Assembly: GCF_004210295.1 (NCBI RefSeq)
Contig: NZ_SDAK01000001.1
Coordinates: 372,001 to 436,000 of the forward strand
Reading direction: 5' to 3'
DNA: 64,000 bases
Origin: Lactococcus sp. S-13
Lineage (GTDB): Bacteria > Bacillota > Bacilli > Lactobacillales > Streptococcaceae
How positions within the stretch are numbered: position 1 is the first letter of the stretch; each line of letters starts with the position of its first letter. Below, piece after piece: positions 16,717 to 25,300 of this stretch. The notes beneath the pieces are model-generated. The model was not told the DNA's origin. It searched no databases and saw only the letters and a program-made list of their open reading frames with translations. The position numbers and the translations under genes were made by a program.

Positions 16717-17175
16717 TTATTTGAAAATCAAATGGAAAATTTTAGGAAGAAAAATGAATAATCCAGTAATGACAGCAAAAGCAGAAATCATCAGAACCGC
16801 ACCTGCTGCCATATCCTTAGCGCGTTTTGCGCGCATATGAAACTGATAATCCGCAGCCAAGTCAACCACATTTTCAATAGCCGAATTGAATAATTCGCCC
16901 ATAAAAACAAGAAAAATAGACAGCAACAAAAAGAGCCACTCAAATTCCGAAATTTGAAAAACTAACCCAGCAATAACGGCCAGCAAAGCGGACAAGGCGT
17001 GTTTGCGCATATTTCGCTCTTGCTGAAAAGCTGTGACAATTCCCGAAAGCGCAAACTCAAAACTCGAAATAAAATTCGCATTTTTCCAACGATCCCGCTC
17101 GTTTTTAATCGGCGTTTTTCCCTTGCCAAAGTCTTTCTTTTTAAAAACTTTAAAATCTTTATCGTGTGAGTCCAT
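16717..17175 (-). CDS. dgkA: Diacylglycerol/undecaprenol kinase, DgkA family
   Basis: A 152-residue membrane kinase with an N-terminal charged extension, three predicted helices and the family motif [14 protein letters not shown] containing the catalytic glutamate and metal ligands. Gram-positive members phosphorylate undecaprenol and so feed the lipid carrier pool for wall synthesis. It overlaps ybeY by 17 bases, the arrangement usual in lactic acid bacteria; a GAGGAG lies 13 bases before the ATG, rather far, so a slightly later start is possible. Confidence 0.9.
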   Translation of the reverse strand: MDSHDKDFKVFKKKDFGKGKTPIKNERDRWKNANFISSFEFALSGIVTAFQQERNMRKHALSALLAVIAGLVFQISEFEWLFLLLSIFLVFMGELFNSAIENVVDLAADYQFHMRAKRAKDMAAGAVLMISAFAVITGLFIFLPKIFHLIFK

Positions 17176-17647
17176 AGGCGGTCAAAATCTCCTCTTGCAA
17201 GCCAAACATCTCCGCTTCTTCTTCTGGCGTATAGTGGTCATAACCATTGATATGCAAGAAGCCATGCACTGCAAGCCAGCCATACTCCCGCTCAATAGAG
17301 TGGCCATAGTCAGCGGCCTGTTCAGCAGCTTTGTCAATCGAAATAAACAATTCACCAATAAATGGATCCATTTCTGCCAACAATTCTTCAGGAACTTCCA
17401 TCTCTTCGTCAAAGAAAAATTCTGAATCATCGGGTTTGTATTCTAATGAAATCACATCCGTTGGTCGATCCGTTTGGCGATATTCCAAATTTAACTCGTG
17501 TGAGCGCGCATTATCTACAAAAGTCACTGCCATTTCCGTGGCTTCTTTGAGTTGCAATTTTTGAGCCGCAAAAGCCAAAAGCTCTTCCGTTTGCTTCATG
17601 ATTTCTGCGGGCAACTTTCCTGTTTCATCAACTAATTCTACGTACAT
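17159..17647 (-). CDS. ybeY: Endoribonuclease YbeY
   Basis: YbeY is a zinc-dependent RNase involved in 16S rRNA 3'-end maturation and ribosome quality control. The 162-residue product has the metal-binding motif [11 protein letters not shown] near residue 127 and the conserved segments [24 protein letters not shown] and [14 protein letters not shown]. The start is preceded by AAAGGAAAAC. It lies downstream of phoH, VOC and Nudix genes and upstream of dgkA, matching conserved clustering of phoH and ybeY. A three-copy repeat array separates it from the Nudix gene. Confidence 0.95.
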   Translation of the reverse strand: MYVELVDETGKLPAEIMKQTEELLAFAAQKLQLKEATEMAVTFVDNARSHELNLEYRQTDRPTDVISLEYKPDDSEFFFDEEMEVPEELLAEMDPFIGELFISIDKAAEQAADYGHSIEREYGWLAVHGFLHINGYDHYTPEEEAEMFGLQEEILTAYGLTR

Positions 17648-17679
17648 TTGTTTTCCTTTATTTTCTGACTGACTGTTTT

Positions 17680-17777
17680 CGTCAGCATTTTCTCTGCTTG
17701 TTTTTACACAAAAATAATTACGTCAGCATTTTCTCTGTCTATTTTCACACAAAAATAGTTGCGTCAGCATTTTTTCG
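17680..17777. repeat. Three-copy array of the dispersed repeat, exact 41-bp period
   Basis: Copies start at 17680, 17721 and 17762 on the plus strand. The 25-base spacers also resemble each other (both contain ACACAAAAATA). The third copy supplies the TGA stop codon of the Nudix gene (its CTGACG on the minus strand). Confidence 0.85.
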
Positions 17778-18234
17778 CCAACATTTCCTGAGCAAAATGC
17801 AAAATTGGCCCCCGTGTAGCTTGCGAAATTTCATCAGGTAATTCATCAAAGGCAAACCAGCGACAATCCACAACTTCAGCTTGCTCTAGTACCATCTCTC
17901 CTGAAAAATCTTTGCAAATAAAGACGGTGTCAACAATATGCACCTCGTCACCATTCGGATAAAAGAAATGCTGATCAGGCCCTGAGGCAACAGTGTAAAG
18001 CGTCATTTTATCCGCTGTCAAACCGACCTCTTCAAACAATTCCCGTTTTGCCGCCTCTTCCACACGTTCATTCGGCTCAACAGAACCCCCATGATAGCAC
18101 CAAGTCCCATTGTCTGCCCGCTTTTGCAACAAAATTCCACGCTGTTCATCGTAAATAATCACACTGGCGCAAGCAATTACCATTGGCACATGACCAATTT
18201 TTTCCCGCAAACCCATGACATAACCCTCAGCCAT
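17764..18234 (-). CDS. Nudix hydrolase
   Basis: A cytosolic hydrolase of about 156 residues with a complete Nudix box, GGSVEPNERVEEAAKRELFE plus EVGL, near residues 50-73, binding the metal that cleaves a nucleoside-diphosphate-linked substrate. Preceding CYHGG and following GPDQHFFYPNGDEVHIVDTVF fit MutT-like NTP pyrophosphohydrolases; substrate cannot be told. The ATG at 18234 is chosen for the AAGGAG six bases before it, giving an eight-base overlap with the VOC gene. The C-terminal codons and stop lie within a repeat copy, so the repeat defines the protein's end. Confidence 0.88.
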   Translation of the reverse strand: MAEGYVMGLREKIGHVPMVIACASVIIYDEQRGILLQKRADNGTWCYHGGSVEPNERVEEAAKRELFEEVGLTADKMTLYTVASGPDQHFFYPNGDEVHIVDTVFICKDFSGEMVLEQAEVVDCRWFAFDELPDEISQATRGPILHFAQEMLAKKC

Positions 18235-18586
18235 TTTCATCTCCTTTTTCATGACAAACCGCTTCAATCAAATGCCCATCTGGGTCAAACAAGTAGCACG
18301 CATAATAATTTGCCTCCTGTTGCGCTGGCGCAGAATGTAATCTAGCACCCAACTCAACTCCAACTTGCCAAAATTCCTCGACTTGTGCGCGCGAATTTGC
18401 CATGAATGCAAAGTGAATCCGTTTCACCTTGCCTTCTCCCAACCAAATATAATTTTTTTCATCGCCAAAAATAGCCCCGAACGCATCTTGCGAGCGCAAA
18501 GCAATCTCAAGCGGTGCCAAAATTTCCTTGTAAAACTCAATCGAACGCGATAAATCCCTGACCCTGACATCTAAATGATCAAGCAT
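18227..18586 (-). CDS. VOC (glyoxalase/bleomycin resistance-like) family protein
   Basis: A protein of about 119 residues with the vicinal oxygen chelate fold: MLDHLDVRVRDLSRSIEFYKEIL at the start, IWLGEGKVKRIHFAFMAN in the middle and CYLFDPDGHLIEAVCHE at the end, where H and E are typical metal ligands. It could be a lyase, dioxygenase-like or drug-binding protein; nothing fixes the substrate. The start at 18586 lies within the end of phoH (stop at 18579), so translation is probably coupled. Confidence 0.82.
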   Translation of the reverse strand: MLDHLDVRVRDLSRSIEFYKEILAPLEIALRSQDAFGAIFGDEKNYIWLGEGKVKRIHFAFMANSRAQVEEFWQVGVELGARLHSAPAQQEANYYACYLFDPDGHLIEAVCHEKGDENG

Positions 18587-19559
18587 TTTCCGCTTTAGCC
18601 TCATAAGCTTTAATAATCTCAGCCACCACAGGATGGCGTACCACATCTTTCGCCGTGAAATAAACAAAGTCAATTGATTTGAGTGGACTCAGCTTTTCTC
18701 GTGCGTCAACCAGACCAGATTTTACTTTGTTTGGCAAATCGATTTGCGAAATATCACCATTGACAATCATTTTCGAATTAAAACCTAAGCGCGTCAAAAA
18801 CATTTTCATCTGCATCGTTGTCGTATTCTGCGCCTCGTCCAGGATGACAAAAGCATCGTCAAGCGTTCGACCACGCATATAAGCCAGCGGCGCAATTTCA
18901 ATAATCCCCCGCTCCATCATTCGCTCAGTCGCCGTCTTGCCCAAAATTTGAAACAAGGCATCATAAACCGGACGCAAATAAGGATCAACCTTTTCTTGCA
19001 AATCCCCTGGCAAGAATCCCAAACTTTCACCCGCTTCAACCGCAGGTCGCGTCAAAATAATTCGCTTAACCACACCATTTCGCAAAGCCTGTACCGCCAT
19101 CACCACCGCAAGGAACGTTTTACCCGTCCCTGCCGGCCCAATACCAAAGACGATATCATGATGCTTGACCGAGTCTACATAAGTTTTTTGCACAAGATTT
19201 TTCAGCCGGATTGGCTTACCCAGTGCATCTTTGGTTAATTCAATCTCATAAAGTGCCGTAAAATTCTCAATATCATCATTTAACACCATTTTTATAGCAA
19301 TAATAACATCAGAAGTATGAACAGGGACTCCTCGCCCCACCAAAACTTGTAAAGCCTGCAAGGCCTTACGCGCCTTTTGTGCTGTTGCTTCATCTTCCGC
19401 AAAAATCTGTACCATTTCGCCTCGGTAATTTACCTCAACACCAAGTTGCGTCTCAATTAATTTCAAGTACTTATCTTGAACACCAAAAATAAGACTGGCA
19501 TCTTCAGGATTTTCTAATTTAAACTCAAGTGAACTTTTATTCAAATAAATGATCTCCAT
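18579..19559 (-). CDS. phoH: PhoH family ATPase
   Basis: A 326-residue cytosolic PhoH-like ATPase (YbeZ type), often linked to YbeY and RNA metabolism. An N-terminal KH-like region (LEFKLENPEDASLIFG, IETQLGVEVNYRGE) precedes the ATPase domain with Walker A GPAGTGKTF near residue 140, RPAVEAGESLGFLPGDLQEK, and Walker B FVILDEAQNTT. Heads the phoH-VOC-Nudix-ybeY-dgkA-nucleotidyltransferase series. The start is at the ATG at 19559; no clear strong Shine-Dalgarno is seen directly upstream (ATTTAGATGGAG overlaps it). Confidence 0.93.
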   Translation of the reverse strand: MEIIYLNKSSLEFKLENPEDASLIFGVQDKYLKLIETQLGVEVNYRGEMVQIFAEDEATAQKARKALQALQVLVGRGVPVHTSDVIIAIKMVLNDDIENFTALYEIELTKDALGKPIRLKNLVQKTYVDSVKHHDIVFGIGPAGTGKTFLAVVMAVQALRNGVVKRIILTRPAVEAGESLGFLPGDLQEKVDPYLRPVYDALFQILGKTATERMMERGIIEIAPLAYMRGRTLDDAFVILDEAQNTTTMQMKMFLTRLGFNSKMIVNGDISQIDLPNKVKSGLVDAREKLSPLKSIDFVYFTAKDVVRHPVVAEIIKAYEAKAENA

Positions 19560-19668
19560 CTAACTTGTTTTTCTACATTATATCACATTTCAAATTTTAA
19601 GATAAATCTCATCTCCCTCTGAGCTCATTTTTATAAATAATCTCCTATATGTTAAAGAAAAAACAAAA

Positions 19669-19689
19669 AAGCCTGTCAAAGACAGACTT
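19669..19689 (-). terminator. Terminator of rplU-prp-rpmA
   Basis: AAGTCTGTC-TTT-GACAGGCTT followed by TTTTG on the minus strand, just after rpmA. Confidence 0.85.
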
Positions 19690-19697
19690 CAAAATTC

Positions 19698-19982
19698 TTA
19701 TTTAGCCACTACTGGATAAACAGATACGTGTTTTTTACCACGTTTCATTTCGAATTTAACAGTTCCTTCGATTTTAGCGAAGAGAGTATCGTCGCCACCA
19801 CGGCCAACGTTAGTACCTGGATGGATATGTGTACCACGTTGACGGAAAAGGATTGAACCGCCGCTTACAAGTTCACCGTCAGATGCTTTAGCACCGAGAC
19901 GTTTAGCTTGTGAGTCACGTCCATTGGAAGTAGAACCCCCACCTTTTTTGTGGGCGAAGAGTTGCAGATTAAGTTCAAGCAT
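19698..19982 (-). CDS. rpmA: 50S ribosomal protein L27
   Basis: A 94-residue L27 with the Firmicutes-type N-terminal extension [10 protein letters not shown] before [14 protein letters not shown]. That extension is removed by the protease Prp, encoded immediately upstream, to expose the mature N-terminus near the peptidyl-transferase centre. Family segments [29 protein letters not shown] are intact (written here in overlap with the rRNA-binding core). Start at 19982 after GGAGGGCAATA-type spacing; longer frames extend into prp and are not real. Confidence 0.97.
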   Translation of the reverse strand: MLELNLQLFAHKKGGGSTSNGRDSQAKRLGAKASDGELVSGGSILFRQRGTHIHPGTNVGRGGDDTLFAKIEGTVKFEMKRGKKHVSVYPVVAK

Positions 19983-19983
19983 G

Positions 19984-20319
19984 TTATTGCCCTCCATTTT
20001 CAAATTTAAGTGTAATGTACTGACCATAATTTTTCTCAACAGCTTTCATCGCATTTGCGAAAGCTTCGAGTAAAACTTGAGCCAATACGCCTTGTTTTTC
20101 AGGTGTGCTCAAAGGGATTTCAACATATAAATAGCCATCTTCCATCTGGGTTACAGGTTTAATGCTTGCCATATCGTAGATGTTATTTGCCGTTGTAATC
20201 GATAGAACGCTGACTGCCGCACAGACCACATCGTGTCCATACTCACCAGATTCAGCATGTCCTGAGATTTCATAAGAAACAATTTTGTCTCTTTTTGTCC
20301 TGATACAAGCTTCAATCAT
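19984..20319 (-). CDS. prp: Ribosomal-processing cysteine protease Prp
   Basis: A 111-residue cysteine protease that cleaves the L27 N-terminal extension. Catalytic His and Cys are visible in [20 protein letters not shown] (residues about 19-38), and the gene sits between rplU and rpmA exactly as in other Firmicutes. The C-terminal coding end contains the ribosome-binding site for rpmA, one base before it. Length is normal. Confidence 0.95.
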   Translation of the reverse strand: MIEACIRTKRDKIVSYEISGHAESGEYGHDVVCAAVSVLSITTANNIYDMASIKPVTQMEDGYLYVEIPLSTPEKQGVLAQVLLEAFANAMKAVEKNYGQYITLKFENGGQ

Positions 20320-20321
20320 AA

Positions 20322-20636
20322 TTAAGCGTTAACTGATTTGATAACAACTTTAGTGTAAGGTTGACGGTGACCTTGTTTACGGTGTGAATGTTTTTTAGGT
20401 TTGTATTGGAAAGTAACAACTTTCTTTTGCTTACCATGTTTTTCAACTTCACCAACAACAGTTGCGCCTTCAACGAGCGGTGCACCAACTTTAGTTGTTT
20501 CACCTCCGACGAAAATAACTTCATCGAAAGTAACGGTTTGACCAGCTTCAACATTGAGTTTTTCAACGTAGATTACTGAACCTTCTTCAACTTTAACTTG
20601 TTTACCACCAGTTTTGATGATTGCATAGTTTGACAT
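20322..20636 (-). CDS. rplU: 50S ribosomal protein L21
   Basis: A 104-residue L21 beginning [20 protein letters not shown], with the C-terminal rRNA-binding segment [18 protein letters not shown]. First gene of the rplU-prp-rpmA operon; AGGAGG precedes the ATG. The leader is structured and likely binds L21. Confidence 0.97.
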   Translation of the reverse strand: MSNYAIIKTGGKQVKVEEGSVIYVEKLNVEAGQTVTFDEVIFVGGETTKVGAPLVEGATVVGEVEKHGKQKKVVTFQYKPKKHSHRKQGHRQPYTKVVIKSVNA

Positions 20637-20801
20637 TGTGATTCCTCCTTGTTAGATTTCATCGCTTTAAAGTCAAGCGATTGTTAGACTCGCCTCAGTT
20701 CGTGGGCTTGCGCCACTTTTACGAAAATTCGTGCGGTTGCACTTTATGAGATTTCACAAAGACAACTCCATAATTATATCACTCCTTCAGCATTATTTCA
20801 A
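20637..20801 (-). promoter_or_regulatory. Promoter and L21-type leader of rplU operon
   Basis: Promoter TTGAAA (20796-20801), 17-bp spacer, TATAAT (20773-20778). The roughly 130-base untranslated leader contains paired segments (AAAGTGCAACCGCACGAATTT, GTGGCGCAAGCCCACGA region and CAATCGCTTGACTTTAAAGCGATG) and resembles the L21 leader of Firmicutes used for autogenous control. Family assignment is by position and motif pattern, not by alignment. Confidence 0.65.
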
Positions 20802-20820
20802 GTCTTACCTTCCAAAAGTG

Positions 20821-21999
20821 TCACTTTTTTTCAAGATTTTCTTCATTGATCTCTTTTCCGACTTGATAAATCTTACGATTATTCCACAAAAGATTGATTA
20901 ACGTATTAACTAAAAGCAATAACCATGCAAAACACAGACTAAAAGAAAGAATTTCAAAGGCTGTTAAAGTCAGGTAATGAATTGGATGCCACAAGATATA
21001 AGAAATCAAGATGAGTGCGACAATCAGATAGGACATTCGATAAAGATTACGGCCAGCTCTTGGCAAAAACCAGCGGATACCCAAGATTGAGATTGCCATA
21101 AAGAGGACAATTAATTGTGCAACCACATCATGGGCAATATGCATCCAACCACTATTGTTAGGAATTAAGCCCACCAAACCAATAGAAACTGCGCACAAGG
21201 TTAATAAGACTTGAAGGATGTTTTGACGCAAATGACTACCAATTTTTTGCCTCAATGAGACAAAAATATAATCAACCAAAGCTGCAAATAAAGCTGCCGA
21301 AACAATTAAAGTCAAGTTAAATTGCCAACTGGAATCAGAAGCTTGCGTACCTAACAAGCTAAAATTACGCTGCCACCAGTACTGGTTCCCATTCGTCGCC
21401 ATACTTGACACAAATCCACCAATTGAGACGACTAAGAGCATATTAACCATAACATTTATCGAGAAGGTATCAACGACAAAAATCATGACATAGTTGATAA
21501 TTCCTGAAAAAATCGCAAAAAGAAAAGTTGAAGTGAATAATCCGAAGCTTACTCCATAAAAAATTTGTCCCAAAAACCAAAAAAGTCCCATTGTTGCAAG
21601 GATGACAATCAATAAAACCGACACCGTCACTGTTGCAAAAGTTCTCCAGTAAATCCGTTGAGTCATTTGCCGATAAAAGGTTTTTCTCCGAGCAAAGTAA
21701 GCACTAATAAAAGTCAGCATCCCTAGAGCATTCGCAATAGTAATCACCGCTGTTGCCAAGGACTGATTACCCGATAAGGGAATCGCGTCTGGATGAGCAA
21801 AAAAGAAGGCAAACCCAAAGAAAATCAAAACCGAAATCAAAGTAGGAATGATAAACCAAGTTGCTGCTGTATCCGATTTTTCTGTATTGATTTTTCGCAA
21901 GGTAAAACTATCCTCAGCCAAATCAATCACTTCTATTTCTTCATTTTCTTTGAGTTGAAGCCTATCGTACAATTCTTTAGGTAAATAAATTTTACTCAT
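20821..21999 (-). CDS. Polytopic membrane protein with N-terminal AbrB/SpoVT-like domain
   Basis: A 392-residue protein. Residues 1-40 (MSKIYLPKELYDRLQLKENE, then IEVIDLAEDSFTLRK) look like a SpoVT/AbrB swapped-hairpin DNA-binding domain; the rest has about ten hydrophobic helices and resembles DUF998-type membrane proteins. This suggests a membrane-tethered regulator or a sensor with a cytosolic AbrB head. It overlaps the DUF1934 gene by four bases and is probably co-transcribed with it. Function unknown; the domain call is by pattern. Confidence 0.7.
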   Translation of the reverse strand: MSKIYLPKELYDRLQLKENEEIEVIDLAEDSFTLRKINTEKSDTAATWFIIPTLISVLIFFGFAFFFAHPDAIPLSGNQSLATAVITIANALGMLTFISAYFARRKTFYRQMTQRIYWRTFATVTVSVLLIVILATMGLFWFLGQIFYGVSFGLFTSTFLFAIFSGIINYVMIFVVDTFSINVMVNMLLVVSIGGFVSSMATNGNQYWWQRNFSLLGTQASDSSWQFNLTLIVSAALFAALVDYIFVSLRQKIGSHLRQNILQVLLTLCAVSIGLVGLIPNNSGWMHIAHDVVAQLIVLFMAISILGIRWFLPRAGRNLYRMSYLIVALILISYILWHPIHYLTLTAFEILSFSLCFAWLLLLVNTLINLLWNNRKIYQVGKEINEENLEKK

Positions 22000-22385
22000 T
22001 TGTCTCCTTCTTCATCTGTCCAGTCAATACGTAGGTGGTAGTCACCAATTTTCAAACCTTGTTGAGCAAGCTGGTAACTAATCTTGATTTTTTGTTGTTC
22101 AGGATCAATGCTTAGTGTCTGAGTTGAAAGAGAAAGTTCTCCTAAACCTTCGTAGTTGGTTACACTTGGATTTTCAGGGTGAAAATGCATTTTTACTGGC
22201 GGTGTGGAAAAACGGGTCATGGTGAGTGCCTGCTCATCGAATTTCAAAAGAATTTTTTCTCCAGTGGCATTTTGATACCTGAGCATAGTCGCTGAATTTC
22301 CTTTTTTTAATTCAACAGGATAACTTTCTTTGATCAATTCTTCTTGATGATCAATTTTTATTCGGTTTCTAATCGTTATTTTCAT
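21996..22385 (-). CDS. DUF1934 (YwiB-like) protein
   Basis: A protein of about 129 residues of the DUF1934 family: an all-beta lipocalin-like fold is expected from KITIRNRIKIDHQEELIKES, GEKILLKFDEQALTMTRF and KISYQLAQQGLKIGDYHLRI. Function is unknown in the family. The ATG at 22385 is preceded by TAAAAT only six bases upstream and no ribosome-binding site, so it may be translated from a leaderless mRNA. The stop overlaps the start of the AbrB/membrane protein gene. Confidence 0.8.
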   Translation of the reverse strand: MKITIRNRIKIDHQEELIKESYPVELKKGNSATMLRYQNATGEKILLKFDEQALTMTRFSTPPVKMHFHPENPSVTNYEGLGELSLSTQTLSIDPEQQKIKISYQLAQQGLKIGDYHLRIDWTDEEGDK

Positions 22386-22540
22386 AAGCATATTTTACTA
22401 CATTTTAAGAAATAATAAAAATATCGTACCAAGCTCTCTAGCTTAAGTAATAATAAGCCTCTGCATTTTAGCGTAAAATAAGGTATAATATAAAGAAATA
22501 AGGCTGAATTTGTTTGCTTGATTACTCCGTGTTTTTAAGT

Positions 22541-22562
22541 CCTTTTTAGCTAAAAAGGAGGT
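22541..22562 (+). promoter_or_regulatory. Perfect 18-bp palindrome overlapping the ribosome-binding site of the HD-domain gene
   Basis: CCTTTTTAGCTAAAAAGG (22541-22558) ends inside the Shine-Dalgarno AAAGGAGG (22555-22562) that serves a TTG start. A hairpin here would hide the ribosome-binding site; a protein operator is the alternative. Confidence 0.5.
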
Positions 22563-22567
22563 TTGCT

Positions 22568-23929
22568 TTGGAAAAAGTCTTTCGTGACCCGGTACACGAC
22601 TATATTACCGTAACAGATTCTGTAATTTCAGAATTGATTGATACGGCTGAGTTTCAGAGGTTGAGAAGAATTAAGCAACTTGGAACTTCTAGCTTTACTT
22701 TTCATGGGGCTGAGCATACCCGCTTTTCACATTGTCTGGGCGTCTACCATATCGCAAGACGGATTACTGATTATTTTAGTCTGACTTTTCCTTTGGAATG
22801 GAATCCTGACGAAAATTTATTGACTCAATGTGCTGCTCTCTTGCATGATGTCGGTCACGGAGCCTACTCGCATACTTTTGAGGGCTTATTTGATACCGAT
22901 CATGAGGCGATGACAAGAGAAATTATCACTTCTTCCTATACGGAAATCAATGCCGTTTTACGTAAAGTAGCTCCTGATTTTCCTGAAAAAGTAGCCTCTG
23001 TCATCTCGCACAAATATCCTAATCCGCAGGTTGTACAGTTGATTTCCAGTCAAATTGATGCTGACCGTATGGATTATTTATTGAGGGATGCTTATTTTAC
23101 AGGAGCTGTGTATGGGCAATTTGATTTGACTTGGATTTTACGCGTTATTGTCCCTACGGAAAACGGAATTGCTTTTAAATATTCAGGGATGCACGCTGTT
23201 GAAGATTATATCGTAAGCCGTTATCAGATGTATATGCAAGTTTATTTTCATGCTGCTTCACGTTCTATGGAAGTCCTTCTCCAAAAGCTTTTGGCTCGTG
23301 CAAAAGTGCTCTATATTCAAAATCCTGATTATTTTGTTTTAAATAGTCCCTGTCTCGTTCCTTTTTTTGAACAAAAAGCTAATTTGCAGAATTATTTGCG
23401 ACTGGACGATGGGGTAATGAACACTTATTTTCAAGCGTGGATGAATCATCCTGATTCGATTTTATCTGATTTGGCGACGGCTTACATCAATCGTCATTTG
23501 TTAAAGTCGATTAAGTTTGATCGAGACAAGGTGGGTGCTGAACAGTTGACCGTTTTGGCAGATTTGGTGGAAGCTGCTGGTTTTGATCCAGAGTATTATA
23601 CGGGGATTCACAGCAACTATGATTTACCTTATGATTTTTATCGCCCAAGCTCGGAACGCCCTCGAACTGAAATCAAAATTTTACAAAACAATGGTTCATT
23701 GACCGAATTGTCCGCAATCTCGCCGTTGATTAAAAGTTTGACGGGTACGATTCATGGAAATAGTCGCTTTTATTTTCCAAAAATAATGTTGGAAAATCCT
23801 GATTTTAGTAAGCATATTGTGAATGATAGCTTTGTTGCTGAGGTGACAACGACGACTAAGAAGACTTCTGAGCAAGACAGCCAGCAACTTTTGCTTGATG
23901 AAACCATCAATAATGAACCTCTGGTCTGA
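22568..23929 (+). CDS. HD-domain phosphohydrolase (YwfO-like)
   Basis: A 453-residue cytosolic HD-domain protein. Metal-ligand motifs are RFSHCLGVYH (H), LLHDVGHGAYSH (HD) and DADRMDYLLRDA (D); the arrangement matches the dNTP triphosphohydrolase-like YwfO family of Firmicutes, which hydrolyses dNTPs. Translation begins at TTG 22568 with AAAGGAGG seven bases upstream; no ATG alternative is near. A possible promoter with TATAAT at about 22484 lies upstream. The extended tail is Thr/Glu/Gln-rich and probably disordered. Confidence 0.9.
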   Translation: MEKVFRDPVHDYITVTDSVISELIDTAEFQRLRRIKQLGTSSFTFHGAEHTRFSHCLGVYHIARRITDYFSLTFPLEWNPDENLLTQCAALLHDVGHGAYSHTFEGLFDTDHEAMTREIITSSYTEINAVLRKVAPDFPEKVASVISHKYPNPQVVQLISSQIDADRMDYLLRDAYFTGAVYGQFDLTWILRVIVPTENGIAFKYSGMHAVEDYIVSRYQMYMQVYFHAASRSMEVLLQKLLARAKVLYIQNPDYFVLNSPCLVPFFEQKANLQNYLRLDDGVMNTYFQAWMNHPDSILSDLATAYINRHLLKSIKFDRDKVGAEQLTVLADLVEAAGFDPEYYTGIHSNYDLPYDFYRPSSERPRTEIKILQNNGSLTELSAISPLIKSLTGTIHGNSRFYFPKIMLENPDFSKHIVNDSFVAEVTTTTKKTSEQDSQQLLLDETINNEPLV

Positions 23930-23976
23930 GCTATCATTTGAAAAATAAAAAAGAACATTATTAGAAAGAGAAAACT

Positions 23977-24792
23977 ATGATTAAACTTGTTGCTATTGAC
24001 CTTGACGGAACTTTACTTGACCCTAATCGTCAGATTACACAGGAGGTCAAAACAGCGGTGGCTAAGGCTAAAGCTGTCGGTGTGAAGATCGTAATTACTA
24101 CTGGGCGCCCTCTACCTGGCGTGATTGATATCCTTAAAGCACTTGATTTAACTGATCAAAGCGATTATGTAATTACTTATAATGGCGCGTTGGTTCAAAG
24201 AGCAACGGGCGAAGAATTTATCAAGGAAACCTTGAGTGCAGAGGATTGGCTTGATTTAGACGCCGCAGCCCGTAAAATTGGTTTGCCAATTCACGCTATT
24301 ACTCGCGAAGGAATTTATACGTCTAATCGTGATTTGGGTAAATATACGGTTCAAGAAGCTCAAATGGTTAAAATGCCACTTTATTTCCGCCAACCTGAAG
24401 AAATTGCAGCGTTAGAAATTGCCAAAGTAATGATGGTTGATGAACAAGAGGCGCTTGACGATGGGATTGCTTACTTACCTTTTGAGTTTTTTGAGCGTTA
24501 TAACATGGTCAAATCAACGCCTTACTATCTTGAATTTATGAATAAAAAAGCCAGCAAGGGCTCTGCTGTTAAACATTTGGCTGAAAAACTTTACCTAGAT
24601 ATGGATGAGGTCATGGCAATCGGTGATGAGGAAAATGACCGTGCAATGCTTGAGGTCGTTGGAAATCCTGTTGTGATGGAAAATGGTAAGGCTGAATTGA
24701 AAAAAATCGCCAAATATATCACAAAATCTAATGCTGAATCTGGTGTTGCCCACGCTATCAATGAATGGGTTCTTAAAGATTACGAACTTTAA
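23977..24792 (+). CDS. Cof-type HAD phosphatase (YidA-like)
   Basis: A 271-residue haloacid-dehalogenase-superfamily sugar-phosphate phosphatase. Motif I DLDGTLLDPN at the N-terminus, motif II ITTGRP near residue 41, the type IIB cap in the middle and motif III/IV KGSAVKHLAE ... IGDEENDRAML are all intact. Such enzymes dephosphorylate diverse sugar phosphates in the cytosol. Follows the HD gene at a 47-base gap and may be co-transcribed. Confidence 0.92.
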   Translation: MIKLVAIDLDGTLLDPNRQITQEVKTAVAKAKAVGVKIVITTGRPLPGVIDILKALDLTDQSDYVITYNGALVQRATGEEFIKETLSAEDWLDLDAAARKIGLPIHAITREGIYTSNRDLGKYTVQEAQMVKMPLYFRQPEEIAALEIAKVMMVDEQEALDDGIAYLPFEFFERYNMVKSTPYYLEFMNKKASKGSAVKHLAEKLYLDMDEVMAIGDEENDRAMLEVVGNPVVMENGKAELKKIAKYITKSNAESGVAHAINEWVLKDYEL

Positions 24793-24892
24793 GAAAACAA
24801 TTGTAAACATAACAGATGACCCTTTGCTTTGAAAATGTTATAATCAGGTTATAGATAAGATTGACATTTTCTTACATAAGCGGAGGTATAAA

Positions 24893-25261
24893 ATGAAAAT
24901 TACATTTGATGAAAAAACAGCTGAAAAAATCAAAGCTTTCGGCGATGTAGATTTGGTCTTTGATTTTGATCACAGTTTGAGCGAAAAGCTTGAGGCAGTG
25001 GATGCTTGCGCAGGCGGAATTTCACGTTATCGGATTGTTGCCGTGGACAAGGGGACTGTTCCTGATGTTTTTGACGCTACGATTGATTCAGAATTTGGAC
25101 CGATTTACTATAAAGCTTATGGGACTTACTTCTTCCAAGATGAAATGTCCACAGTGATTAACCCTTCTTACAACTTGATTGAGTTGCGAAGCACGGCTGA
25201 ATTGCTCAGTTCAAATCTCTTGATTGTTGATTTTCGAGATAAAAAAACAGTTGTCGCTTAG
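24893..25261 (+). CDS. HesB/IscA-like iron-sulfur biosynthesis family protein lacking the usual cysteines
   Basis: A 122-residue protein resembling the short Lactobacillales members of the Fe-S_biosyn (HesB-like) family: MKITFDEKTAEKIKAF, DACAGGISRYRIVAVDKG and FGPIYYKAYGTYFF. Only one cysteine (Cys39) is present, not the three of IscA, so a classical cluster-carrier role is doubtful. CGGAGG precedes the ATG; a promoter-like TATAATC is at about 24838. Ends in a bidirectional terminator. Confidence 0.75.
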   Translation: MKITFDEKTAEKIKAFGDVDLVFDFDHSLSEKLEAVDACAGGISRYRIVAVDKGTVPDVFDATIDSEFGPIYYKAYGTYFFQDEMSTVINPSYNLIELRSTAELLSSNLLIVDFRDKKTVVA

Positions 25262-25278
25262 GCAACATTTTCTAAATG

Positions 25279-25300
25279 AAAAAGACCTGATGGTCTTTTT
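25279..25300. terminator. Bidirectional terminator
   Basis: AAAAAGACC-TGAT-GGTCTTTTTTT between the converging Fe-S-like gene and nif3 homologue. Confidence 0.88.
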
